In this document: positions 25,750 through 34,048 of the stretch, one piece after another | Layout: every line of letters begins with the position of its first letter | Numbering within the stretch: position 1 is the first letter of the stretch | Assembly: GCF_016863295.1 (NCBI RefSeq) | Contig: NZ_BOOP01000042.1 | Coordinates: 1-64,000, forward strand | Origin: Planotetraspora phitsanulokensis | GTDB taxonomy: Bacteria; Actinomycetota; Actinomycetes; Streptosporangiales; Streptosporangiaceae | Length of the DNA: 64,000 bases | Direction: 5' to 3' | The notes under the pieces: model-generated | What the model was told of the DNA's origin: nothing | The model's database searches: none | Seen by the model: the letters and a program-made list of their open reading frames with translations, nothing else | Program-made: the position numbers and the translations under genes

Positions 25750-26511
25750 ATGACGGCTGAGGGCGAGCCGACCCCCGGCGACCTCGACGGGTCAGGGCTG
25801 GACGACGAGACCGCCATGCGGCTGCTGCGCGACGGCACGCTGGACGTGGCCGGCCGGCTCGTCGAGGCGACGAACATGACGTTGTACTGCTCCATACGCC
25901 TCGGCCGGCAGGTGGCCGCGTGCGTCTACAAGCCGGTGCGCGGTGAGCGCCCGCTGTGGGACTTCCCCGACGGCACCCTTGCGGCGCGCGAGGTGGCGGC
26001 CTACGAGGTGGCGGCGGCCACCGGCTGGCGGATCGTCCCGCCCACGGTCTACCGCGACGGCCCGTTCGGCCCGGGCATGGTCCAGTTGTGGATCGACACC
26101 GATCCCGAGGCCGACCTGCTGGCCCTGGTCCGCAGCCGGCACCCGGGGCTGCGGCGGATGGCGGTCTTCGACGCGGTGGTCAACAACGCCGACCGCAAGG
26201 GCGGCCACCTGCTGCCGCTGGGGGACGGGCATGTCTACGGGGTCGACCACGGTGTGTGCTTCTCGGCCGACGACAAGCTGCGCACGGTGTTATGGCAGTG
26301 GCGGGGCAAGCAGTTGTCCCGCGACGCGGTGACCATGCTGACGGGCCTGGAGCGCGACCTCGAGCGCGGACGGCTGGGCAGGCGGCTGCGTGAACTGCTG
26401 ACGCCCGCCGAGGTGGAGGCCACGTGGTTGCGGGTCAAGCGGCTGCTCCAGACCGGCATCCATCCGTATCCGTCAGAGGACTGGCCGGCGATTCCATGGC
26501 CGCCGATCTAG
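25750..26511 (+). CDS. SCO1664 family kinase-like protein
   Basis: This 253-aa protein is the third member of the trio (TIGR03843, SCO1664 family), distantly related to phosphatidylinositol 3-/4-kinases and HipA-like kinases. The sequence shows a P-loop-like basic start (ACVYKPVRGERPLWDF), the hinge WRIVPPTVYRDGPFGPGMVQLWI, and the catalytic-like FDAVVNNADRKGGHLL with VYGVDHGVCF as the metal-binding Asp region. The start at 25750 follows GGGAG. With a phosphatase and a zinc-ribbon protein beside it, a phosphorylation/dephosphorylation cycle on an unknown substrate is a reasonable guess. Kinase activity has not been shown to my knowledge. Confidence 0.85.
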   Translation: MTAEGEPTPGDLDGSGLDDETAMRLLRDGTLDVAGRLVEATNMTLYCSIRLGRQVAACVYKPVRGERPLWDFPDGTLAAREVAAYEVAAATGWRIVPPTVYRDGPFGPGMVQLWIDTDPEADLLALVRSRHPGLRRMAVFDAVVNNADRKGGHLLPLGDGHVYGVDHGVCFSADDKLRTVLWQWRGKQLSRDAVTMLTGLERDLERGRLGRRLRELLTPAEVEATWLRVKRLLQTGIHPYPSEDWPAIPWPPI

Positions 26512-26578
26512 TACTTGCGATAAATGCTCTGATTGTGCACTCTGCAGGAGTCTCTACCGATTCTGGAGGGAACGCACG

Positions 26579-27328
26579 TTGTGTACGGTCATCGTGAGTG
26601 TGGAGCCGGAAGCCGAGGTTCCGGTGCTCCTGGTCGGGGTGCGTGACGAGTTCGTCACGCGGCCGTGGCTGTCTCCCGACCGGCACTGGCCGGATCGGCC
26701 GGGGCTGATCGGCGGCCGGGACCTTCAGGCCGGCGGCACCTGGCTCGCGGTCGCCCCCGCCGCCCGGCGGGTGGGCGTGCTCCTCAACGGCCACGGGGTC
26801 CCCGCGCCCGAGGAGCTCCGCCGCACGCGCGGCGACCTGCCCCTCGAGGCGGCCGAGGCGGGAGAGCTCCCGCGCATCGACCTGTTCCGGTACGACCCCT
26901 TCCATCTCGTCGTCGCCGGTCTGGACGGCGTACGGCTGTGGAGCTGGGACGGTGAGCGGCTCGCCGAGGACAAGCTGCCGCAGGGTGTCCACATGCTGGT
27001 CAACAGCGGCTGGGAACGGGGCGACGATCATCCCCGGGTCGCGGCCTTCCGCCCCGCCTTCGCGTACGCGCAGCGCCCGCGATGGCTGAACGGCGGCTCC
27101 CCTGATCGATTCTGGGGAGAGTGGCTGGAGTTGGCGTCGGGCGCCGGGCTGGCCGTCGACGACCCCAGGGCGCTGATCTTCCGGCAGCGGCTGGAGGACG
27201 GCCGGGTCTTCGCGAGCCTGTCCGTCAGCCTCGTCGCGGTCGCCGAGGAGGGCGTGCGCTTCGACTTCTGGCCCACGCCGGGGGACCCCTCGTCCTGGTA
27301 TCGGGTGGATACGGGTGATCCCGCCTGA
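26579..27328 (+). CDS. NRDE (TANGO2-like) family protein
   Basis: This 249-aa protein starts MCTVIVS and continues through [11 protein letters not shown], with [14 protein letters not shown] and HMLVNSGWE; these mark the NRDE/TANGO2 family, which shares the fold of N-terminal nucleophile hydrolases, with Cys2 as the presumed nucleophile. The start codon must be TTG at 26579: GGAGGG lies 8 nt upstream and only this reading places Cys at position 2. The biochemical activity is unknown; the eukaryotic relative TANGO2 has been linked to heme and lipid handling. It lies between the trio and mshC. Confidence 0.85.
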   Translation: MCTVIVSVEPEAEVPVLLVGVRDEFVTRPWLSPDRHWPDRPGLIGGRDLQAGGTWLAVAPAARRVGVLLNGHGVPAPEELRRTRGDLPLEAAEAGELPRIDLFRYDPFHLVVAGLDGVRLWSWDGERLAEDKLPQGVHMLVNSGWERGDDHPRVAAFRPAFAYAQRPRWLNGGSPDRFWGEWLELASGAGLAVDDPRALIFRQRLEDGRVFASLSVSLVAVAEEGVRFDFWPTPGDPSSWYRVDTGDPA

Positions 27329-27350
27329 GCCCAGCCCGCGGTCACGCGGA

Positions 27351-27366
27351 TAGGCTGCACAACATG
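27351..27366 (+). promoter_or_regulatory. Leaderless promoter of mshC
   Basis: TAGGCT (27351-27356, context GATAGGCT) lies 7 nt before the ATG, and no Shine-Dalgarno sequence is present. The same octamer precedes uppP and metH. Confidence 0.5.
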
Positions 27367-28575
27367 CGATCGTGGTCTGCGCCGAACATCCCCAAATTGC
27401 CCGGTTCGGGCGTTCCGCTCCGTCTGTACGACACCGCCGCCCGCGACGTTCGCGAGACCAGGCCGTCGGGACAGGCTCGGATGTACGTCTGCGGCATCAC
27501 GCCGTACGACGCCACCCATCTGGGGCACGCCAACACCTATCTGGCCTTCGACCTGGTCAACCGGGCATGGCGGGACGCCGGCCACGAGGTCCACTACACC
27601 CAGAACGCCACAGACGTGGACGACCCCCTGCTCGAGCGCGCCCAGGCGACCGGCGTGGACTGGCAGGACCTGGCCGACCGTGAGATCGACCTGTTCCGTT
27701 CCGACATGGAGGCCCTGCGCATCCTGCCGCCCCGTGAGTACGTCGGGGTGACCGAGGTCGTCGACGAGATCGCCGCCCTCGTGGGCAGGCTCACCGAGCG
27801 GGGCGCGACCTACCGGCTCGACGGCGACGTCTACTTCTCGGTGGCCGCCGCGCCCAAGTTCGGCGCGGTGTCGGGCTACTCGGAGGAGCTGATGCTGGAG
27901 CTGTTCCGCGAGCGCGGCGGCGACCCCGACCGGCCGGGCAAGCGCCATCCGCTCGACTGGCTGCTCTGGAGGGCCCAGCGGCCCGGCGAGCCGTCCTGGG
28001 CGTCGCCTTTCGGCCCCGGCCGTCCCGGCTGGCACGTGGAGTGCACGGCCATCGCCCTGCGGAACCTCGGCAGTGGGTTCGACGTGGCGGGCGGCGGCTC
28101 CGACCTGATCTTCCCGCACCACGAGATGGGCGCGTGCGAGGGCCACGTGGCCACCGGAGAGTGGCCGTACGCCCGGGCCTACGTGCACGCGGGCATGGTC
28201 GCGCTCGACGGCGAGAAGATGTCGAAGTCCAAGGGCAACCTCGTCTTCGTCTCCAAGCTCCGCCCCGCGGCCGATCCCATGGCCGTACGGCTGGCGCTGC
28301 TGGCCCACCACTACCGGTCCGACTGGGAGTGGACGCAGGAGCAGCTCGAGCAGGCCGAGGAGCGCCTCGCCCGGTGGAGGGCGGCCGTGGGCCGCGCGTC
28401 CGGCCCGGACGGCCTGGCGGTGCTGGCCGCGGTCAGGGAGCGGATCGCCGACGACCTCGACGCCCCGGGGGCCCTCGCGGTCATCGACGAGTGGGCCGAG
28501 GGGGAGGGCGCCGACACGACGGCCCCCGCCCTGGTGCGGGACGTCGCGGACGCCCTGCTCGGCGTCGAGCTCTGA
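27364..28575 (+). CDS. mshC: Cysteine--D-glucosaminyl-inositol ligase MshC
   Basis: MshC joins cysteine to GlcN-Ins in mycothiol synthesis, the main thiol of actinobacteria. It is a 403-aa relative of cysteinyl-tRNA synthetase: the zinc/HIGH-like region reads [19 protein letters not shown], the second zinc region [11 protein letters not shown] with FPHHEMG, and the KMSKS loop EKMSKSKGN. It has the shorter C-terminus that separates MshC from CysS, and the MshC-type N-terminus ([16 protein letters not shown]). The ATG at 27364 is probably leaderless. Its stop is 6 nt from the convergent amidase stop. Confidence 0.95.
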   Translation: MRSWSAPNIPKLPGSGVPLRLYDTAARDVRETRPSGQARMYVCGITPYDATHLGHANTYLAFDLVNRAWRDAGHEVHYTQNATDVDDPLLERAQATGVDWQDLADREIDLFRSDMEALRILPPREYVGVTEVVDEIAALVGRLTERGATYRLDGDVYFSVAAAPKFGAVSGYSEELMLELFRERGGDPDRPGKRHPLDWLLWRAQRPGEPSWASPFGPGRPGWHVECTAIALRNLGSGFDVAGGGSDLIFPHHEMGACEGHVATGEWPYARAYVHAGMVALDGEKMSKSKGNLVFVSKLRPAADPMAVRLALLAHHYRSDWEWTQEQLEQAEERLARWRAAVGRASGPDGLAVLAAVRERIADDLDAPGALAVIDEWAEGEGADTTAPALVRDVADALLGVEL

Positions 28576-28581
28576 GCGGGT

Positions 28582-29451
28582 TCAGGAAGGCCGGGGGCCC
28601 GTCCACGGATGATCGTGCGGGCCCAGCCCCGGGCCGTGGTCGTAGGCCCTGAGCGGCCTCTGTAGATGCGCCTGTCCTTCGATGATGAGGCCGGGCGCGG
28701 CGAGCAGGGCGGGGTCCGGCACGGCGGGGTCCGGCAGGGCGAGGCGTGCGTCGTCCGACCGGGCCCGCCCGCCGAGCCTGCGGGCCACGTCCTCGCGGAG
28801 CTGGGGGAGGTGGGCGTAGAGGCGGTCACCGGGACACGAGGTGGCGTTGAGGTCCCGGTGCCCGATGATCGCCTTGGCGGGGTCGAGCTCGTAGACCCCG
28901 CACAACCAGGCCAGCAGGCTGGTCAGGGAGGCGAGCTGGGCCTCGGTGGGCAGGTCGTCCGTGTACGTGCCCTCGGTCTCGATGCCGAGGGTGTGCCGAT
29001 TGTGGTCGGCGACCTGAGCGCCCATGACGTGCTTGCGCTCCTCGATGGCGGGCAGCGTCCTGTTGCGGCCCTCCATGATCTGGCCGCCCCGGCCGACGGT
29101 GAACTGCTCGCCGATGTCCGCCCAGTCGTTGTGGTGCATGTGGTAACGCTGGATCGCGCGTGACAGCCGGAACGCGGCGTCCAGGCTCTGGTCGCTCGTG
29201 TTGGGTGTGGCCGTGTGATGGATGACGAGCCGGTCGGGAGTCCGGTTGAGGATCACCGCCTTGGTCTTGGGCGGCGCCGCGTGCCACTCGCTGCGCGTGT
29301 AGATGCGCGGGCGGGCCGGCCCTCCGGAGAACGCCTGAGCCGACGCTCCGAGCAGGAGGCCGCCGGCCAGCCCGGTTCCCGCGAGCAGAAACGCCCGGCG
29401 GGTGACGGGCGTTTCGCGCAGCCTCGGGCCGGACTGTGAGAACGCGGGCAT
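28582..29451 (-). CDS. Tat-exported N-acetylmuramoyl-L-alanine amidase (PGRP type)
   Basis: This 289-aa peptidoglycan hydrolase cuts the bond between MurNAc and the L-Ala of the stem peptide. The N-terminus has a twin-arginine signal (TRRAFLLAGTGLAGG) with cleavage around GASAQA. The Amidase_2/PGRP domain carries the zinc ligands His-His in VIHHTATPN and GHRDLNATSCPG, as well as GRGGQIMEGRN. The C-terminal 60 residues are Pro-rich and without a known domain. The start at 29451 has GGGAGGG upstream. It is transcribed alone; the 248-nt spacer to the left of def shows nothing recognisable. Confidence 0.92.
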   Translation of the reverse strand: MPAFSQSGPRLRETPVTRRAFLLAGTGLAGGLLLGASAQAFSGGPARPRIYTRSEWHAAPPKTKAVILNRTPDRLVIHHTATPNTSDQSLDAAFRLSRAIQRYHMHHNDWADIGEQFTVGRGGQIMEGRNRTLPAIEERKHVMGAQVADHNRHTLGIETEGTYTDDLPTEAQLASLTSLLAWLCGVYELDPAKAIIGHRDLNATSCPGDRLYAHLPQLREDVARRLGGRARSDDARLALPDPAVPDPALLAAPGLIIEGQAHLQRPLRAYDHGPGLGPHDHPWTGPRPS

Positions 29452-29699
29452 GACCCTCCCATGTGAGCGGTGGACTTCGGGGGTCCACATCCGGCGGGAG
29501 GTTGCGTCGATATCCCCGGCCTCTGCGCTCGCTATTCCTCTCCGCAGAAAACCGGTCCTTTGTCAGCCGATATGTCCTGGAAATATTACCGACGCCGAAT
29601 ATCCTGTCGTCCTGATCGCACGCTGAATACCCGGAATGGTCTCTCGTGCACATTTCACGCAGCCATTGTCCGGTAATGGGGCCCTGCGGCCGGATCGGC

Positions 29700-30176
29700 T
29701 CAGGGGATGGCGGCCAGGAAACGCCGCTGGTCCTCGTCGGGCAGGGCGTCGATGAACAGCACGCCGTCCAGGTGGTCCGCCTCGTGCTGCAGGACCCTGG
29801 CCAGGAGTCCGATCGCCCTCACCGTGATCGGCTTGCCGTACATGTCCCTGCCGCGGACGACCACAGAGAACGACCTGGCCCGCGGCCACCACATGCCCGG
29901 CGCGGACAGGCAGGCCTCGTCCGCGACGATCATGCGATCCGACGGTTCGAGACGCGGATTGACGATGTGCCCGGACTTGCCGTCCAGATCGAACGCGAGC
30001 ACCCGGAGCGGGACTCCGATCTGGGGAGCGGCGAGCCCGGCGCGTCCCGGGCCGGCTCGCATGGTGGCGGTGAGTGACCGGACGAGGTCCCTGAGGGACC
30101 GGTCGAAGACGGTGACGGGTTCGGCTACGCTCCGTAGCACTGGATCTGCGAACATCCGGATCTGACGGACAGTCAT
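29700..30176 (-). CDS. def: Peptide deformylase
   Basis: This metalloenzyme removes the formyl group from nascent N-terminal formyl-methionine. All three motifs are present: GRAGLAAPQ (residues 44-52 region), EACLS with metal ligand Cys89, and HEADH with His131, Glu132 and His135. Motif 2 has EAC in place of the usual EGC, a mark of divergent (secondary) deformylases found in actinomycetes beside the housekeeping copy. It is 158 aa from the ATG at 30176 with GGGAG upstream. No fmt gene is adjacent, which also suggests a secondary copy. Confidence 0.9.
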   Translation of the reverse strand: MTVRQIRMFADPVLRSVAEPVTVFDRSLRDLVRSLTATMRAGPGRAGLAAPQIGVPLRVLAFDLDGKSGHIVNPRLEPSDRMIVADEACLSAPGMWWPRARSFSVVVRGRDMYGKPITVRAIGLLARVLQHEADHLDGVLFIDALPDEDQRRFLAAIP

Positions 30177-30282
30177 GCACGCTCCCCGCGGCGAAGACGA
30201 CACCACAACGAAAGTCCCCAGTTTGGCGTTGTACCAACCTTTGTTAAATCCGTATTGCATGGGTGATAGGTATATTTCGTAC

Positions 30283-30341
30283 GTTACGCAGGTGCGCCAC
30301 ATGTAACGCCCGCACGGTCACAGAGAGTCAATGTGCGTAAC
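30283..30341. promoter_or_regulatory. Cluster of GTNAC sites upstream of narK (possible GlnR region)
   Basis: Four GTNAC pentamers lie at 30283 (GTTAC), 30303 (GTAAC), 30317 (GTCAC) and 30337 (GTAAC), with start-to-start spacings of 20, 14 and 20. GlnR boxes in actinobacteria use GTNAC half-sites and control nitrate and nitrite genes, but the matching GAAAC half-sites are poor and the spacing is 20 rather than 22. It may be GlnR or another nitrogen regulator. Confidence 0.3.
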
Positions 30342-30389
30342 GCGCCCCTCCTAGCTTCGTGATCCTCCCGATCCGACGCAGGAGGAACG

Positions 30390-31754
30390 ATGACCGTGAC
30401 CGAGGCAGCGGGGACCGCCCCGGCGAAGGGGCGCTGGATCAGCGACTGGCGTCCAGATGATCCCGGTTTCTGGGAGGGCACGGGCGCACGGGTCGCCCGG
30501 CGCAACCTCGTCCTGTCGATCCTGGCGGAGCACCTCGGCTTCACCCTCTGGACCGTGTGGAGCATCGTCGCAGTCAAACTCGGGGCGTACCGGTTCTCCA
30601 CCGACCAGCTGTTCTGGATCGTCGCGCTGCCCAATCTGGTGGGGTCGGCCCTGCGCGTGCCCTACACCTTCGCGCCGGCCGTGTTCGGCGGCAGGAACTG
30701 GACGGTCGTCAGCGCGCTGCTGCTCCTGGTCCCCGCCGTCCTCCTGGCGGTGGCGGTGGGCGACTCGGGCACGCCGTACTGGGCGTTCCTCGCGATCGCG
30801 GCCACCGCGGGCCTCGGCGGGGGGAACTTCGCCTCCAGCATGGCGAACATCAGCTACTTCTACCCCCAGTCGAGACAGGGGTGGGCGCTCGGCCTCAATG
30901 CCGCGGGCGGCAACATCGGGGTCAGTTCGGTGCAGCTGCTCATGCCGATCGTGATCGGCGCCTTCGGGCTCGCCGCCGCAGGCCTGTTCTGGGTGCCGTT
31001 CATCCTCGCGGCGGCGGTCGGGGCCTTCGCGTTCATGGACAACCTGACCGTCGCGAAGAACGCCCCGAGGGAACAGCTCAAGATCATCGGCAGAGGGCAG
31101 ACCTGGATCATGTCGATCCTCTACATCGGCACCTTCGGCTCGTTCATCGGCTACTCGACGGCCTTCCCGCTGCTGATCAAGTCGCAGTTCCCCGGCGAGA
31201 CGTCGCTCGTGACGTACGCGTTCGCGGGCTCGCTCCTCGGCTCGCTCGTGCGCCCCCTCGGCGGCAGGCTGTCCGACCGGCTCGGGGGCGCGCGGGTGAC
31301 GTTCGTGAACTTCGCCGCGATGGCCGGCGCGCTGTTCCTGGTCTGGAGCGGGCTCGAGGCGCACAGCCCCGGCCTGTTCTTCGGCGCCTACCTGCTGCTG
31401 ATCGCCACGTCCGGCGTCGGCAACGGCGCGACCTACCGCATGATTCCGGCGATCTTCCGGGCGAAGGCCCTGGCGGAGGTCGCGCCGGGCGACGAAGACG
31501 CGCGCCGGGAGGCGCTGGCGACCGGGCGCAGGGACGCGTCGGCCGCCATCGGGATCATCTCGGCGGTGGGGGCGTTCGGCGGGTTCTTCATCAACCGGGG
31601 ATTCGGCGCGTCGATCGCGTCCACGGGCGGCGCCGGCGCCGCGCTCATGGCCTTCGCCGCCTTCTACGCGGGATGTCTCGCGCTGACGTGGTTCTGCTAC
31701 CTGCGGACCGTGGGGCTGCGGCTCGCCCCCAGCCTCGCCGCCGCGCGCCCGTGA
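30390..31754 (+). CDS. narK: Nitrate/nitrite transporter NarK (MFS)
   Basis: This 454-aa major facilitator protein of the nitrate/nitrite porter family has about 12 membrane segments. It begins with the conserved ISDWRPDDPGFWEGTGARVARRN segment (first part quoted only as a guide), and has the nitrate signatures GLGGGNFASSMANISYF and GNGATYRMIPAIF. The ATG at 30390 has AGGAGG upstream. It is the first gene of the nitrate block; a 149-nt spacer separates it from the reductase, so a second promoter is possible there. It likely imports nitrate (or exports nitrite) for assimilation. Confidence 0.93.
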   Translation: MTVTEAAGTAPAKGRWISDWRPDDPGFWEGTGARVARRNLVLSILAEHLGFTLWTVWSIVAVKLGAYRFSTDQLFWIVALPNLVGSALRVPYTFAPAVFGGRNWTVVSALLLLVPAVLLAVAVGDSGTPYWAFLAIAATAGLGGGNFASSMANISYFYPQSRQGWALGLNAAGGNIGVSSVQLLMPIVIGAFGLAAAGLFWVPFILAAAVGAFAFMDNLTVAKNAPREQLKIIGRGQTWIMSILYIGTFGSFIGYSTAFPLLIKSQFPGETSLVTYAFAGSLLGSLVRPLGGRLSDRLGGARVTFVNFAAMAGALFLVWSGLEAHSPGLFFGAYLLLIATSGVGNGATYRMIPAIFRAKALAEVAPGDEDARREALATGRRDASAAIGIISAVGAFGGFFINRGFGASIASTGGAGAALMAFAAFYAGCLALTWFCYLRTVGLRLAPSLAAARP

Positions 31755-31903
31755 CCCCAGGCCCAGGCCTGGCCGCGGCGCGCCCGTGATCCCACGGCTT
31801 CCCGACGTCGCCGCGGCGCGCCTCGAAGGGCTCACAACCGGCCGGCCGCACGGTGAGCGCGGTTAGCGGCTTGTAGCACAGCAGTAACAGAAGGGACCCC
31901 GCT

Positions 31904-34048
31904 GTGAAACCGCCTGAAAGCACCATCGGACCCATGCCGATCTCACTGTCGCCTCCGGGGCCTGTGATGCCCCAGGACCAGATGAGGACGGCCACGCACT
32001 GCCCGTACTGCGCGCTGCAGTGCGGCATGCACGTCGTGGACGGACGCGCAGGAGGCGGGGGGATCGGCGTCGAGCCCCGTGAGGACATCCCCGCCAACGC
32101 GGGGAGCCTCTGCCAGAAGGGCTGGACCGCCGCGGGGCTGCTGGATTCGCCCGAGCGCCTGACCTCGCCGCGCCTCCACGGGAGACCGGTCGGCTGGGAC
32201 GAGGCGCTGGACTTCGTGGCCGGGCGTATCCGCGCCGTCCAGGAGCGGTACGGGCCCGACGCGGTCGCCGTGTTCGGAGGCGGCGGGCTGACGAACGAGA
32301 AGGCCTATCTGCTCGGCAAGTTCGCCCGCGTGGTCCTGCGGACGAGCCAGATCGACTACAACGGCAGGTTCTGCATGTCGGCGGCGGCCGCCGCCGCGAA
32401 CCGGGCGTTCGGCATGGACCGGGGACTGCCGTTCCCGATCACCGACATCGGCCGGGCCGGCGCGGTCCTGCTCGCCGGGGTCAACGTCGCCGAGACCATG
32501 CCGCCGTTCGTCAGGCACCTGACGAGGATGCGGGAGGGCGGCGGCCGGCTGGTGGTCATCGACCCGCGGGCTACGCGGACAGCCAAGCTCGCCGATCTCC
32601 ACCTGAGGCCCGCGCCGGGGACGGACCTCGCGCTGGCCCTTGGCCTGCTCCACGTCGCGATCGCCGACGGCCACGCCGACCTGGACTATCTGGCGGGGCG
32701 CACGACCGGGTTCGAGCCGGTCCGCACCTCGGTCGCGGGCTGGTGGCCCGAGCGCGCCGAGCGCGTGACCGGCGTGCCGGTGGCCGCCATGCGCGAGGCC
32801 GTGCGGATCCTCGGTGAGGCGGAGCGCGCGATGATCCTCACCGGACGCGGCGCCGAGCAGCACGCCAAGGGCACCGACACCGTCACGTCCTTCGTCAACC
32901 TCGCGCTCGTCCTCGGCCTGCCGGGCAGGGAGGGCTCCGGGTACGGGTGCGTCACGGGCCAGGGCAACGGCCAGGGCGGCCGCGAACACGGGCAGAAGGC
33001 CGACCAGCTTCCCGGCTACCGCAAGATCGACGATCCGGCCGCGCGGGCCCACGTCGCGTCCGTCTGGGGGATCGATCCCGGCGACCTGCCGGGACCGGGC
33101 AGGTCCGCGTTCGAGATGCTCGACGCGCTCGGCACCCCCGGCGGCCCGCGGGCGCTGCTCGTGTTCGGCTCCAATCCCGCCGTCTCCGCTCCGGACGCCG
33201 CGCGGGTGGCCCGCGGGCTCGGCGCGCTCGACCTGCTCGTGGTCTCCGACATCGTGACGTCCGAGACCGCGGCGATGGCCGACGTGATCCTGCCGACCAC
33301 GCAATGGGCGGAGGAGTCCGGCACGGTCACGAACCTGGAGGGGCGGGTGCTGCTGCGCCGGAGGGCGGCCGATCCGCCGCACGGCGTGCGCAGCGACCTG
33401 TCCATCCTGTCCGGCCTCGCCGAACGGCTGGCGCACCGGGAGGGCTTCCCCGCGGACCCCGGGACGGTCTTCGGCGAGCTCCGCCGGGCCTCGCAGGGAG
33501 GGATCGCCGACTACTCGGGCGTCACCTACGAGCGGATAGCAGCGGAGACGGGCGTGTTCTGGCCGTGCCCGGCGGAGGGGCCGGGCGAGGCGGCCCATCC
33601 GGGAACCCCGCGTCCCTTCCTTGAGCGCTTCGCCACCCCGGACGGCCTGGCCCGCCTCGTGCCCGTGGACCACCGGCCGCCCGCCGAGGACGTCGACGCC
33701 GACTTCCCGATCTACCTGACGACCGGCCGGGTCCTGGCGCACTACCAGTCCGGAGCTCAGACGCGCCGCATCCCCGAGCTCAACCAGGCGTCCCCGGAGG
33801 TGTTCGTCGAGCTGCACCCCGACCTGGCCGAACGGCTCGGCGTCGAGCCCGGCGGCAGGGTCCGCGTGCGGAGCCGGCGCGGTGCCGTCGAGGCCGTGGC
33901 CAAGGTAAGTCCGGTGGTCCTGCCGGACACCGTGTTCATGCCCTTCCACTGGGAGGGCGTCAACAGGCTGACCAACGCCGCCCTCGATCCGGTGTCCAGG
34001 ATGCCGGAGTTCAAGGTCTGCGCGGTCGCGGTGGAGCGTGTCGCGTGA
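31904..34048 (+). CDS. nasA: Assimilatory nitrate reductase, molybdopterin subunit
   Basis: This cytoplasmic 714-aa molybdenum enzyme reduces nitrate to nitrite. An N-terminal [4Fe-4S] site (Cys33, Cys36, Cys40, Cys70 in CPYCALQCG and SLCQKG) leads to the bis-MGD domain with RFCMSAAAAA (probable Mo-ligand cysteine), GQGNGQGGREHGQ and the C-terminal dinucleotide-binding domain (TTGRVLAHYQSGAQTRR). There is no Tat signal, which fits assimilatory rather than respiratory reductases. The GTG start at 31904 has GAAGGGA upstream; ATGs at 31934 and 31967 are alternatives. It overlaps the next gene by 4 nt. Confidence 0.93.
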   Translation: MKPPESTIGPMPISLSPPGPVMPQDQMRTATHCPYCALQCGMHVVDGRAGGGGIGVEPREDIPANAGSLCQKGWTAAGLLDSPERLTSPRLHGRPVGWDEALDFVAGRIRAVQERYGPDAVAVFGGGGLTNEKAYLLGKFARVVLRTSQIDYNGRFCMSAAAAAANRAFGMDRGLPFPITDIGRAGAVLLAGVNVAETMPPFVRHLTRMREGGGRLVVIDPRATRTAKLADLHLRPAPGTDLALALGLLHVAIADGHADLDYLAGRTTGFEPVRTSVAGWWPERAERVTGVPVAAMREAVRILGEAERAMILTGRGAEQHAKGTDTVTSFVNLALVLGLPGREGSGYGCVTGQGNGQGGREHGQKADQLPGYRKIDDPAARAHVASVWGIDPGDLPGPGRSAFEMLDALGTPGGPRALLVFGSNPAVSAPDAARVARGLGALDLLVVSDIVTSETAAMADVILPTTQWAEESGTVTNLEGRVLLRRRAADPPHGVRSDLSILSGLAERLAHREGFPADPGTVFGELRRASQGGIADYSGVTYERIAAETGVFWPCPAEGPGEAAHPGTPRPFLERFATPDGLARLVPVDHRPPAEDVDADFPIYLTTGRVLAHYQSGAQTRRIPELNQASPEVFVELHPDLAERLGVEPGGRVRVRSRRGAVEAVAKVSPVVLPDTVFMPFHWEGVNRLTNAALDPVSRMPEFKVCAVAVERVA

